Positions 27,509-36,526 of a DNA stretch of 64,000 nucleotides are shown one piece after another. The translations under genes were made by a program, and so were the position numbers. Positions within the stretch are counted from its first letter, which is position 1. Every line of letters starts with the position of its first letter. The notes below the pieces were generated by a model. That model saw nothing but the letters and a program-made list of their open reading frames with translations, was not told the origin of the DNA and made no database searches. Source of the stretch: Streptomyces sp. I6 (lineage in GTDB: Bacteria > Actinomycetota > Actinomycetes > Streptomycetales > Streptomycetaceae); assembly GCA_003725745.1 (NCBI GenBank), contig RHDP01000001.1:6861501-6925500 (forward strand), given 5' to 3'.

Positions 27509-27548
27509 CCTGAAACAGAACTCAGTTATAGCTGGGTCCTGTTTCAGG
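27509..27548. promoter_or_regulatory. Inverted repeat operator for HxlR
   Basis: CCTGAAACAG (27509-27518) and CTGTTTCAGG (27539-27548) are perfect 10 bp inverted repeats 20 bases apart, lying in the shared upstream region of the hydratase and the regulator. This spacing suits a dimeric winged-helix regulator blocking both promoters. Confidence 0.65.
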
Positions 27549-27571
27549 ATGCAAGAGGTAGCATCGAGGTC

Positions 27572-28054
27572 ATGCGATCCACAGACATCGGCAGCGAGCC
27601 GTGCTCCATCGCCCGCTCCGTGGCGCTGCTCGGGGACCGGTGGACACTGATCGTGCTGCGACAGGCGTTTCTCGGAATCCGTCGCTTCGAGGACTTCAGG
27701 TCCAGCCTCGGCGTCAGTCGCACCCTGCTCTCGCAGCGTCTCGGCACCCTCGTCGAGGAGGAGATCCTCGAACGCCGGGCATACCGGGACGCCCGGCGGA
27801 CCCGGGAGGAGTACCGGCTGACCGAGAAGGGGCTGGACCTGTACCCGGTGCTCATGGCTCTACGCACGTGGGGGGACAGGCATATGGCTCCGGACGGTGC
27901 ACCCGTTGTGTACCGGCACCGCGACTGCGGGGGGACAGCGGAGATCCGCCACGTCTGCGACCATTGCGGTCAGGACCTGACGGCGAGGGACGTCGCCCCT
28001 CTGCCCGGCCCGGGAGCACTGGCGGATCAGCAGACGGAGACCGCCGACGCGTGA
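27572..28054 (+). CDS. HxlR family transcriptional regulator
   Basis: This 160-residue winged-helix protein has the HxlR pattern CSIARSVALLGDRWTLIVL, then RRFEDFRSSLGVSRTLLSQR and EEYRLTEKGLDLYPVL. The C-terminal third has CDHCGQDL and a preceding HRDCGG, four Cys that could bind a metal or sense redox. The ATG at 27572 is preceded by GAGGT. It is divergent from the crotonase gene and probably binds the repeat between them. HxlR proteins often respond to quinones, aldehydes or oxidants. Confidence 0.85.
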   Translation: MRSTDIGSEPCSIARSVALLGDRWTLIVLRQAFLGIRRFEDFRSSLGVSRTLLSQRLGTLVEEEILERRAYRDARRTREEYRLTEKGLDLYPVLMALRTWGDRHMAPDGAPVVYRHRDCGGTAEIRHVCDHCGQDLTARDVAPLPGPGALADQQTETADA

Positions 28055-28082
28055 CCGCCCCCGTTGGGGCAAGGCCGTGAAG

Positions 28083-28300
28083 TTATGGGCTGATCGGGCC
28101 TGTCAGCAGGATGTCGATGCTGATGGTGGCCTTGTAGGTGCGGCGGTCGACGCGCAGGCTCTTGTATGCGTATCGGGACAGGGGTCGTTTCACGGCGCGG
28201 GGGCTGAGGCGGAGTCGGCGGGCGGGCATGGGCTGGTTCAGGACGGCTCGTCCGATGGCGCCGACGAGGTCGATGGTGGTCTCGGCAATGACGCCCGTGG
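28083..28300 (-). pseudogene. IS4 family transposase, C-terminal fragment
   Basis: The minus strand reads VIAETTIDLVGAIGRAVLNQ, RLRLSPRAVKRPLSRYAYK and VDRRTYKATISIDIL. This is the usual C-terminus of Streptomyces IS4-type transposases. All catalytic regions are missing. It abuts the ISAs1 remnant without a gap. Confidence 0.65.
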
Positions 28301-29091
28301 CCTGGATGACCTGGCCGTGGACGGCAAGACCGCCCGCGGCTCCCGGCACGGAACCTCGCCCGCCGCTCGCTTCCTGGCCGCGACGACCGGCGGCGGCCGG
28401 ACCGTCACCCAGCTGCGGGGTTCCCGGCAAGACCAACGAGATCACCTGCTTCACCGCCCTGCTGGCGCCCTACGACCTGACCGGCATCACCGTCACGGCC
28501 GACGCCCTGCACACCCAGCGCGACCACGCACGGTTCCTGGTGGAAGAGAAGAGGGCCCACTACCTGCTCGTGGTCAAGGCCAACCAGCCCGAACTACACC
28601 GCCGGCTGCGGTCACTGCCGTGGAAGGACTGCACAGCGCGCAGATACGACCGCGAGAGGGGCCACGGCCGCAAGGAGACCCGCGCCACCAGGGCCCTCAC
28701 CGTCACCGGCCTCGGTCTGGACTTCCCTCACGCCGCCCAGGCCGCGCGCATCCTGCGTCACCGCACCGACCTCGCCACCGGCAGATGCAGCCGCCAGACC
28801 GTCTACGTGATCACGGACCTGACCTCGCAGGAAGCCTCGCCCGAGCGGCTCGGCCGCCTCGCCAGGCCGCAGTGGACCATCGAGAACCGGCTCCACTTCG
28901 TCCGTGACACCGCCTTCGGCGAGGACGCCTCGAAGATCCGCACCGGCTACGGCCCCGAGAACATGGCAACCCTGCGCAACCTGGCGATCAACACGCTCCG
29001 CGCTGCCGGACACCACAACATCGCCGCCGGCCTCCGGCATGCCTCCTACGAGCCCTTCACACGCCCGCTCGACCTCCTGGGCATCGCCTGA
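28300..29091 (+). pseudogene. ISAs1 family transposase, C-terminal two thirds
   Basis: It starts in the first DDE block (LAVDGKTARGSRHG) and, after one extra G near 28430, continues KTNEITCFTALLAPYDLTG and VTADALHTQRDHARFL (second Asp). HYLLVVKANQPELH, NRLHFVRDTAFGEDASKIR and the normal end follow. The N-terminal domain is lost where the IS4 fragment begins. Confidence 0.75.
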
Positions 29092-29104
29092 CCAGCGGAC
29101 TCAC

Positions 29105-29294
29105 AAGATCAAGAGACTTTGCAACACTCCTGGCCCTGGCCTGCCTTGGCCTTGCGGTACCAGCCGCGCAGGGACTCCGAGCTGATGCCGAGTTCCCGGG
29201 CGATGGCGGTGACCGTCTTGCCCGAGGAGTCGACGAGCGCGATCGCGTCCCGCTTGAACTCCTCTGTGTACCGCTTCGTGTACTTGCTTCCCAC
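29105..29294 (-). pseudogene. IS3 family orfA, N-terminal fragment
   Basis: The ATG at 29294 starts MGSKYTKRYTEEFKRDAIAL, then VTAIARELGISSESLRGWYR, the helix-turn-helix of IS3 OrfA proteins. After about 52 codons it runs into unrelated sequence. The leucine-zipper half and orfB are absent. Confidence 0.7.
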
Positions 29295-29444
29295 CTGGTG
29301 CTACTTCCTCTGGAACCTCAGGTCCCAGTCTCCAGGTGTCCACGATCAAGGGGAAGCTTCAGACCTCCCGTGACGCGCAGCGGGTTGCGTCCTGGGCCAC
29401 CGGCTGATCTTCGAAGTGTCGAAGCTTCGAAGGAGATCAGCACG

Positions 29445-30683
29445 ATGACCGCACCAGACAGTCTGCCCCTGCACACCCTCGCCGAGAACAACCTCGCCGC
29501 GGCGAGTCCCGATCTGCTGCGCGCGATGGTCAAGACATTCGCCGACGCGCTGATGTCCGCGGAGGCCGACACTCTCTGCAACGCCGAGTACGGCCAGGTC
29601 AGCGACGACCGCGTCAATCACCGCAACGGCTACCGCCCACGCGAGTGGGACACGAGAGCCGGCACCGTCGAACTCGCCGTCCCCAAACTCCGGCAGGGCA
29701 GCTACTTCCCGCACTGGCTCCTCGAACGCCGCCGCCGGGCCGAACAGGCCCTCATCTCGGTGGTCGCCACCGCCTACCTCCTGGGCGTCTCCACCCGCCG
29801 AGTCGAGAAACTCGCCGAGTCCCTCGGCGTCACCCAGCTCTCGAAGTCCCAGGTCAGCGCGATGGCCAAGCACCTCGACGAGCAGGTCACCGCCTTCCGC
29901 AACCGGCCCCTGGACGCCGGCCCCTACACCTTCGTCTGGGTCGACGCCCTCACCCAGAAGGTCCGCGAAGGCGGCCGCATCATCAACGTCCACGCCCTGG
30001 TCGCGGTGGGCGTCAACGCCGACGGGCACCGCGAGATCCTCGGCCTGGACGTCGCGACCACCGAGGACGGCGCGGGCTGGCTCGCCTTCCTGCGCTCGCT
30101 CGTCGCCCGGGGCTTGTCCGGCGTCCAGCTCGTCGTCTCCGACGCGCACGCCGGCCTCGTCGACGCGATCGGCGCCACCCTGCCCGGCGCGTCCTGGCAG
30201 CGCTGCCGCACCCACTACGCGAGGAATCTCCTGAGCCAGGTCCCGAAGTCGGCCCAGCCCTGGGTGGCGACCCTCCTGCGGACTGTGTTCGAACAACCCG
30301 ACACCGACGCGGTGACCGCCCAGATGGCCCACGTCCTGGACGCTCTAGAGGCCAAGTTTCCCAAGGCGGCAGCCCACTTGGACGCCGCCCAACACGACCT
30401 CCTGGCCTTCACCGGCTTCCCGCGGGAGCTCTGGCGGCAGATCTGGTCGAACAATCCGCAGGAACGACTGAACAAGGAGATCCGCCGCCGCACCGATGTC
30501 GTCGGCATCTTCCCCGACCGCACCGCCGTCATCCGCCTGGTCGGCGCTGTCCTCGCCGAGCAGAACGACGAATGGACCGAGGCCCGCCGCTACATGGGCC
30601 TCGACCTCCTCGCCAAAGCCCGCCTCCACCCGATCGAGTCAGAAACCGACGACACCACCCTGCCCACCCAACTCACCGCATAG
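29445..30683 (+). CDS. IS256 family transposase, intact
   Basis: This 412-residue Mutator-type transposase has an intact frame and GGAG upstream of ATG 29445. Landmarks are RVNHRNGYRPREWDTRAGTV, LRQGSYFPHWLLERRRR, VWVDALTQKVREGG (first Asp), LVVSDAHAGLVDAI (second Asp), WQRCRTHYARNLLSQVPK (the C/H signature) and WSNNPQERLNKEIRRRTDVV (Glu). It is the normal length and may be active. I could not define terminal repeats with confidence. It lies next to a pile of older IS fragments. Confidence 0.85.
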   Translation: MTAPDSLPLHTLAENNLAAASPDLLRAMVKTFADALMSAEADTLCNAEYGQVSDDRVNHRNGYRPREWDTRAGTVELAVPKLRQGSYFPHWLLERRRRAEQALISVVATAYLLGVSTRRVEKLAESLGVTQLSKSQVSAMAKHLDEQVTAFRNRPLDAGPYTFVWVDALTQKVREGGRIINVHALVAVGVNADGHREILGLDVATTEDGAGWLAFLRSLVARGLSGVQLVVSDAHAGLVDAIGATLPGASWQRCRTHYARNLLSQVPKSAQPWVATLLRTVFEQPDTDAVTAQMAHVLDALEAKFPKAAAHLDAAQHDLLAFTGFPRELWRQIWSNNPQERLNKEIRRRTDVVGIFPDRTAVIRLVGAVLAEQNDEWTEARRYMGLDLLAKARLHPIESETDDTTLPTQLTA

Positions 30684-31173
30684 CCTCAACGACGAGATCA
30701 CCGAGTGGCCGTCGATACACCACTCCAGCGGACGTGACCCGCGCAGCGATGCCTCAAGCGGGTCATCTGCCGCCAGATCTTCAAGATCCTTGAGCGCGCT
30801 GACCGGAACCGACTCAGCAACGTCGAAGAACTCGCTCAAGCGGCTTGACACGACATAGCAGCCTCGGGGGGGCAGATGCCGCTGGTGAGGGACCCACGGA
30901 GCGCTGACCGGCGGTGCGGCCCACCGCGTCGAGTGCCTTACGGTCGGCGCTGTTCTCGAGGGCGGGGCGGGGTCGTCGCGATTGCCACGTGCCGAGCCGG
31001 GCTGAGACGGTATGCCCGACGGTCGGGCAACTCCACTGCTGCGGAAACAGGTTGCGGGTTGGACCGGCCTGGGTACGGCGGCCTCCGGCCCGGTTCTGCC
31101 AAGCCGGTGACGCCGGAGGTGTGGGACGCGCCAAGCGCCAACTTCTTTCTGGTTGCGACGAACGGAGTGCAGC
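30684..31173. promoter_or_regulatory. Region between IS256 and PLP decarboxylase
   Basis: About 490 bases. On the minus strand from a GTG at 30851 a frame reads SSRLSEFFDVAESVPVSALK and DLEDLAADDPLEASLR before entering the IS. It looks like the start of a host gene cut by IS256, but I do not recognise it. TGCCCGAC-G-GTCGGGCA at 31013-31029 is a perfect 8 bp inverted repeat about 145 bases before the decarboxylase and may be an operator. Confidence 0.4.
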
Positions 31174-32569
31174 ATGCATCCTGACCTGGCGGCGGATCTG
31201 GTGCGCCTTCCCTCGCTCTTGCAGTCGGTGAGGGAGCACGTGACAGGCTTCCTCGACGGGGTGGAGGAGCGGGAGGTTCTTCCCTCTTTACCGGCCCCGC
31301 CGGCGGCAGGGCTTCCCGAGCGGGGGAGTGGACTGCAGGCCGCGCTCCAGGACTTCGTGGAGCGCTGGGAGCCCGGCCTGTCGGCGAGCGCGGGTCCGCG
31401 GTACTGGGGTTTCGTCACCGGCGGGGTGACCCCCGCGGCGCTCGCGGGGGACTGGCTGACGGCTGCGGTGGACCAGAATTCTTTCTCCTCGCTCGACGGT
31501 ACCGGGCAGCGACTGGAACGTGAGACGGTCTCCTGGCTCCGCGATCTGTTCGGGCTCTCCCGCGACCAGGAAGGGACCCTGGTCAGCGGGGCGACCATGT
31601 CCAACATGGTCGGTCTCGCCGTGGCCCGGGAATGGCTCGGGGAGCGGCTCGGCGTCTCTCCCGCCGAAGAGGGAGCGGGTGCCCTCGGAGCTGTACGGGT
31701 GCTGTCTGGAAGCCCGCACTCCAGCGTGGCCAAGAGCCTGTCGATGCTGGGCCTGGGAAGGGCGTCGCTGGTCCCGGTCCCCACCCTGGCCGGGAGGGAG
31801 GCGGTGGACCCCGTCGCGCTGGAAGCGGCCCTGGAGCGGGCGGACGCCCCGTGCGTGGTGGTGGCGAACGCGGGCACGGTCAACTCGGGTGATTTCGACG
31901 ACCTCCGCGCCATCGTGCGGCTGCGCGGCCGGCATGACTTCTGGCTCCATGTGGATGCCGCTTTCGGAGGGTTCGCCGCGCTCTCCCCCACGTCAAGCCA
32001 CCTTGTGGACGGCATGGATGCCGCCGACTCGGTCTGCGTGGACCTCCACAAGTGGCTGAACGTGCCCTACGACAGTGCGGTGCAGTTCACCCGGCGCCAG
32101 GATCTGCAGGTCCGGGTCTTCCGCAACACCGCGGCCTACCTCGGTCCTGAGCGGGACGGCATCGACCGTGTGCATCGGACACCGGAGAACTCCCGGCGGT
32201 TGCGCGCGCTGGCGGCGTGGTTCACGCTCCGTGCCTACGGGCGGGACGGGCACCGGGGAGATCGTCGAGCGGTGCATGGCGTGCGCACGCTCCCTGGCCG
32301 CGTCCATCGATGGAGCTCCCGGCCTGCGGATGCTGGCTCCGGTCCGGCTCAACGTCGTCTGCTTCACTCTTGCCGAGAATCCCACCACTGCCCGGCTGAC
32401 CGCGCTCGCCAGGAAAGCGGCCGGTTGTGTGTTTCTCACCCCGACCGTGTACGAGGGTGTTCCGGCGCTGCGCGCGGCGTTCAGCAATTGGCGGACTACC
32501 GAAGCGGATGTTCGTACCGCATTCGAAACTTTGTGCGGAGGGCTGCCTGGGGATCCCTCGGAGGCGTGA
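31174..32569 (+). CDS. PLP-dependent (group II) amino acid decarboxylase (frameshifted)
   Basis: A fold-type I PLP enzyme of about 464 residues, similar to aromatic-amino-acid and diaminobutyrate decarboxylases. Features are RYWGFVTGGVTPAALAGDW, GTLVSGATMSNMVGLAVARE, HVDAAFGGFAAL (cofactor Asp) and DLHKWLNVPYDSA with the Schiff-base Lys. Around 32245 one base (a G in GACGGGCACC) shifts the frame. Removing it joins the frame to TGEIVERCMACARSLAASI and ends ETLCGGLPGDPSEA at 32569. The ATG at 31174 has GGAG seven bases upstream. It is the first gene on the plus-strand side of the diaminopropionate locus and could decarboxylate an amino-acid product or precursor, but the substrate is not known. 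Confidence 0.75.
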
Positions 32570-32813
32570 AGCGCGCCTGGAGCCAGGGGACGGCTGTGAC
32601 GGGGCGGGTCCCTCGGCTTCCGAGCGGTGTTCGGTGAGTCTCTGCGCGCTGCCGCTCCCTTGCCGCCGCATCGCCATTACTGAACGCTGTTCGTAACCGC
32701 TACGATATTCGAACGATACTGTTTCCAGGAATGCGCACAGCTAGAGTCTTGCGTGACCGCAGTTAATGAAATCTAGTAGGCGTGTTCGGCTGTGACTTCC
32801 AAGGGGAAAATCC
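32570..32813 (+). promoter_or_regulatory. Upstream region of IclR gene with GAAC-N3-GTTC site
   Basis: GAACGCTGTTC at 32682-32692 is a perfect palindrome with three central bases; TATTCGAACGATA follows it. The identical 11-mer occurs at 50046-50056 and a related one at 50141-50153, both in front of dhaL/narK. IclR-type regulators bind such dyads, so this is a candidate autoregulatory site. Confidence 0.45.
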
Positions 32814-33602
32814 ATGGTTCAAGCGGTGCACCGAGCGGTACAGGTACTCAAGGAATTGGCGACCGGCACGCAACGGCTCGGAGTCAGCGAGCTGGCGCTA
32901 CGGCTCAACGTCGCCAAGCCCACCGCCCATGCCTTGCTGCGCACCCTGGAGTCGGAGGGCTTGGTCACGCAGGACGCGGAGACCAGCAAGTACCAGTTGG
33001 GGCCCGGACTCGTCACACTGGGTAACGCCTACCTGGACTCCCACAAGCTGCGGATCAGGGCCGTCACCTGGGCCGACATCCTCGCCACCCGCGCGAAATC
33101 CGCAGTCTGGGTCGGGGTGATGGTGGACCGGCAGGTCCTCGTGATCCACCATGCTTCCCGCCCCGGCACCACGGTGCAGACAGTGGAGACCGGAGCCAGC
33201 CTCCCGTGGAACACCTGCGCCTTGGGCAAGGCGATCGTGGCGTTCCTGCCGCCCGAACAGCGCGCCGCCCTGCTGGGCTCGGATCTGGCCCGGGTGACCG
33301 GGGCGAGCATCGACGACCCGGAGGTCCTGGACGAGCAACTGCGAGGCGTACGCGAGATCGGGTACGCGTCGGACAACCAGGAGTCCACGCTCGGGGACGC
33401 CTCCGTCGCGGCGCCCGTCTTCGACCACACCGGCCAGGTGGCCGGCGCCGTCGCGCTCGTCGGCCCGGTCGAGCGCTTCCAGGACGAGTTCACCCACCAC
33501 GAAGGGGCCATCGCGACACGCGAGATCGCCCGAAGCCTCTCCCGTGACCTCGGTGCTCCCCGCAACGCCGGCCTGAGCGCCGAACGACCCCCCGAGCCGT
33601 GA
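32814..33602 (+). CDS. IclR family transcriptional regulator
   Basis: This 262-residue protein has an N-terminal winged helix (AVHRAVQVLKELATG, LGVSELALRLNVAKPTAHAL) and a C-terminal ligand-binding domain with TGASLPWNTCALGKAIVAFL and REIGYASDNQEST, which closely follows the IclR pattern. AAGGGGA precedes the ATG at 32814. Its stop overlaps the GTG of the phosphopantetheinyl transferase by four bases. IclR proteins often sense small organic acids or amino-acid metabolites. Position and shared dyads suggest it controls the diaminopropionate locus on both sides. Confidence 0.85.
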   Translation: MVQAVHRAVQVLKELATGTQRLGVSELALRLNVAKPTAHALLRTLESEGLVTQDAETSKYQLGPGLVTLGNAYLDSHKLRIRAVTWADILATRAKSAVWVGVMVDRQVLVIHHASRPGTTVQTVETGASLPWNTCALGKAIVAFLPPEQRAALLGSDLARVTGASIDDPEVLDEQLRGVREIGYASDNQESTLGDASVAAPVFDHTGQVAGAVALVGPVERFQDEFTHHEGAIATREIARSLSRDLGAPRNAGLSAERPPEP

Positions 33603-34300
33603 TCCACCGGGTGGCGACGGAGGCGACGGAGGCGGCGGAGATATGGCTGCTGAAGCCGCCCACGACGAGCGGACCGGACCTCGATCTCACGCTGCTGAGC
33701 GAGGAGGAACGCCGCACTCTGCGTCGGATCGGTAACCCCGCGACCGGCGTGCGGTACGCCGCCGCACACATCTGGTTGCGCCGGCTGCTGGGGGAGCGGA
33801 TCGGCGTCCGGGCGGCGGATGTCCGCTTCGCCCGCGAACCCCGCCTGCGGGGAAACGGGCCGCAAGGGGGGCGGCCGAGCGTCCTCGACCCGGCCGAACG
33901 GACCCACTTCTCCCTCTCGTACGGCGGCGACTCGGTGCTCATCGGGATCGCCGCCCGGCCCCTGGGGGTGGACATCGAGCCCGTACCCGAGGCTGCCAGG
34001 GCGCGGACCCTCGCTCGTGTGCTGCATCCGGCGGAGGCGGCGGAGATCGCTGCGGATCAGGACCCGGCGCTGACGTTCGCCCGCATCTGGACGAGGAAGG
34101 AGGCGTACCTCAAAGGCATTGGCACGGGGCTCGGCCGCGCACTGGACGCTGACTACCTCGGCCTGCGGGACAGCCCGGCCTCTCCGCCGGGCTGGGCTCT
34201 GGCCAACCTGGAAGTGGCCCGGGGGTACGCCGCTGCCGTCGCGGTCCACACGGGGCGTCAGGTCTTCGTGCCGCCCATGCGGTGTCTGCCCGGAGTGTGA
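33599..34300 (+). CDS. 4'-phosphopantetheinyl transferase, Sfp type
   Basis: This 233-residue enzyme moves phosphopantetheine from coenzyme A to a Ser of carrier proteins. The Mg-binding motif GVDIEPV and the catalytic helix WTRKEAYLKGIGTGL are both intact, and THFSLSYGGD (the CoA-site His region) precedes them. The GTG start overlaps the IclR stop (GTGA), so both are co-translated. The obvious substrate is the free-standing carrier protein at 42362-42619, which needs this modification. The 3' end overlaps the convergent AraC gene by 43 bases. Confidence 0.9.
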   Translation: MIHRVATEATEAAEIWLLKPPTTSGPDLDLTLLSEEERRTLRRIGNPATGVRYAAAHIWLRRLLGERIGVRAADVRFAREPRLRGNGPQGGRPSVLDPAERTHFSLSYGGDSVLIGIAARPLGVDIEPVPEAARARTLARVLHPAEAAEIAADQDPALTFARIWTRKEAYLKGIGTGLGRALDADYLGLRDSPASPPGWALANLEVARGYAAAVAVHTGRQVFVPPMRCLPGV

Positions 34301-35013
34301 CCGTAGGCCTGGCGGAAGACATCGATGAAGGCACTGGCGGAGGACCAGCCGCACCGGTGCGCCACCGTTGTCACCGGCACGCCCTCGGCCAGCAGCACCA
34401 GGGCCTGGTAGAGGCGTAGTTGGGTGCGCCACTGGGGGAAGGTCATGCCGAGGTCGGAGGTGAACAGGCGGGAGAGCGTACGGGCGCTGACCCCGGCTTC
34501 CTTGCTGAGCGCCGCCAGCGTCCGCTGTTCGCTGGGGTTCGCCCGCAGGATGTTGCAGATCTCCTTGAGGCGGACGTCCGTAGGCGTCGGAAGGTGCAGC
34601 GCTTGCTGCACGGAGGCCGCCAACTGGTCCAGCAGTACCGTCCGCAACCGGTGCCGCTTCGCACTGTCGTCGTCCGGATCGCGCGTGTAGGCCAGGATCA
34701 GCTCCCGCAGGAGGGGCTTCACCGTCAGCACGGTCGGTGCGTCCAGTCCCAGCGGATTGTCCGTGGCGGGCAGTCCCACCAGGCACAGATCGAGCGCCCC
34801 ATGAGCATGGTGCGCGTGGACGGTGCCCGCCGGCACCCAGATCGCCCGGGTAGCGGGCGCGATCCATGTGCCGATGTCCGTCGTGATGGCCAGAACGCCG
34901 CGGGCGGCGTAGATGATCTGGTGGTCGTCATGGCGGTGGGCATCGATGTCCGCCCCGGCCGCCACCCACTGGGTGCGTGTCGGAGCGATCGGCTCGTGGC
35001 GAATACTCTGCAT
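34258..35013 (-). CDS. AraC family transcriptional regulator
   Basis: This 251-residue protein has an N-terminal cupin (HRHDDHQIIYAARGVLAI, VPAGTVHAHHAHG) and a C-terminal double helix-turn-helix: LAALSKEAGVSARTLSRLF and PVTTVAHRCGWSSASAFIDV, ending FRQAYGHTPGRHR. The ATG at 35013 has AAGGA seven bases before it, so the longer frame to 35085 is not used. It is divergent from the MFS exporter with 53 bases between, and probably activates or represses that gene in response to a small ligand, perhaps the pathway product. Confidence 0.85.
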   Translation of the reverse strand: MQSIRHEPIAPTRTQWVAAGADIDAHRHDDHQIIYAARGVLAITTDIGTWIAPATRAIWVPAGTVHAHHAHGALDLCLVGLPATDNPLGLDAPTVLTVKPLLRELILAYTRDPDDDSAKRHRLRTVLLDQLAASVQQALHLPTPTDVRLKEICNILRANPSEQRTLAALSKEAGVSARTLSRLFTSDLGMTFPQWRTQLRLYQALVLLAEGVPVTTVAHRCGWSSASAFIDVFRQAYGHTPGRHRMGGTKT

Positions 35014-35066
35014 TACTTGTCCTTTTATCGGAAGCGCGCCGGTGAGTCCAGGGCAACGATGGTCCG

Positions 35067-36260
35067 GTGGCAAAGAATCGTGCAATCACACTGCTGTCCG
35101 TCGGACACGCCTGCGTCGATGTCTACCAAGGCGCCGTAGCTGCCCTGGTCCCGTTCTTCGTGGCCGAACGCGCGTACACCTACGCGGCGGCCTCGGGCAT
35201 CGTGCTCGCCGCATCGCTGCTGTCCTCAGTGACGCAACCCCTGTTCGGGGTGGTCACCGACCGGCGTGCCATGCCCTGGCTGCTCCCGGTGAGCACGATC
35301 GTCGGAGGTCTGGGCATCGCGCTCAGCGGACTGAGCGGTTCCTACGCTCTGACTCTCGTCTTCGTCGCCGTGGGCGGAATCGGCGTCGCCGCCTACCATC
35401 CGGAGTCCGCCCGCGTGGCGCGCATCGCGAGCAAGGGCAGCAACACGGCCATGGGCTGGTTCTCCCTCGGCGGCAACCTGGGCTTCGCCTTCGCCCCGGT
35501 CCTGATCGCCGTGGTCGTGGGAACCGGCGGCCTGCGGCTCACCCCTCTGCTCCTCTTTCCCGCCCTGATCGGCAGCGCCCTGTGCCTTCCCGTCCTGCGC
35601 GGGATGGAGCGCACGGCCGCCACGTCCAGCGCCCCGGAGCCGGCGCCCGCCCGGCACGACGACTGGCCGTCCTTCACGAAGCTGGCTCTCGCGGTGGTCT
35701 GCCGGTCGATCGTCTTCATCGGCCTCAGCACCTTCGTCTCGTTCTATGTACGGGTGCGCACCGGCGGTGGCATGGCAGCCGGGACGGCCGCACTGTTCGT
35801 GCTCTATCTCGGTGGCGCGGTCGGCACCGTCCTCGGCGGCAGACTGGCCGACCGCTGGGACCGCGTCACCGTCGTGCGCTGGTCGTATCTCCTGACCGTC
35901 CTCGCCGTGGCAGGACTCGTCTTCGTACCGGGCCCCGCCGTCTACCTGTTCGTGGCGCTGGTCTCCGCCGGGCTCTACATCCCCTTCTCGCTCCAGGTCA
36001 CGCTCGGCCAGGACTACCTGCCCAACCGCGTCGGCACCGCCAGCGGCATCACCCTCGGTCTGACCATCAGCATCGGCGGCCTGTTCAGCCCCCTGATCGG
36101 ACGCCTGGCCGACGCCACGTCCCTGCAGACCGCCCTGATGCCCCTGATCGCTCTCCCGGCGCTGGCCTGGCTGCTGTTCCGGACCCTCGCGGAGCCGGCC
36201 ATGCCCGGCCGACCGGTCGCGACGACCGCCTCTCCCACCCCTGAGGAGGTGAAGAACTGA
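35067..36260 (+). CDS. MFS exporter, Fsr-like
   Basis: This 397-residue protein with about twelve membrane segments resembles fosmidomycin-resistance-type drug exporters: LLSVGHACVDVYQGAVAALV, AYHPESARVARIASKG (the AYHPE signature of this family), FSLGGNLGFAFAPVLI and LGGAVGTVLGGRLADRWDR. It starts with GTG at 35067. The location beside an AraC regulator and the biosynthetic genes suggests export of, or self-protection against, the product. Its stop overlaps the next ATG by one base (TGATG). Confidence 0.85.
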   Translation: MAKNRAITLLSVGHACVDVYQGAVAALVPFFVAERAYTYAAASGIVLAASLLSSVTQPLFGVVTDRRAMPWLLPVSTIVGGLGIALSGLSGSYALTLVFVAVGGIGVAAYHPESARVARIASKGSNTAMGWFSLGGNLGFAFAPVLIAVVVGTGGLRLTPLLLFPALIGSALCLPVLRGMERTAATSSAPEPAPARHDDWPSFTKLALAVVCRSIVFIGLSTFVSFYVRVRTGGGMAAGTAALFVLYLGGAVGTVLGGRLADRWDRVTVVRWSYLLTVLAVAGLVFVPGPAVYLFVALVSAGLYIPFSLQVTLGQDYLPNRVGTASGITLGLTISIGGLFSPLIGRLADATSLQTALMPLIALPALAWLLFRTLAEPAMPGRPVATTASPTPEEVKN

Positions 36261-36526
36261 TGTCATCCACGCGTTCTTCCGCAAGGGATTCCGCACCGGG
36301 ACGGGACCACCCGCCCACGGACCGCGACACGAACCCGGACCGGGACGTGTGCCCGCTGCGCAACCGAGGGTGCTCGGCCACGCTGCCCCAGCCCTCCTGG
36401 CGGCTGGAGTCCACCCATCTGACCTCACAGGGCGAGATCGAGTACTGCCGGTGTTCCTGCGGGGCGAGGGTCATCCTCCACAACGGCGAGTTATCGGTGT
36501 TCATCAGCAGTGACGGGGTGTCGTGA
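36260..36526 (+). CDS. Small Cys-rich protein of unknown function
   Basis: An 88-residue protein whose start overlaps the exporter stop and follows GAGGAGG. The first 30 residues are polar and low in structure. The rest contains CPLRNRGCSA and EYCRCSCGARVILHNGELS, five Cys that could form a small zinc-binding fold. I do not recognise a family. Translational coupling to the exporter suggests a related role. The 3' end overlaps the convergent FMN reductase gene by 36 bases. Confidence 0.6.
   Translation: MSSTRSSARDSAPGRDHPPTDRDTNPDRDVCPLRNRGCSATLPQPSWRLESTHLTSQGEIEYCRCSCGARVILHNGELSVFISSDGVS

Noticed and set aside
29109-29349. Complete IS3 element next to IS256
   Set aside because: Only about 52 codons of orfA remain; no orfB or matching inverted ends.
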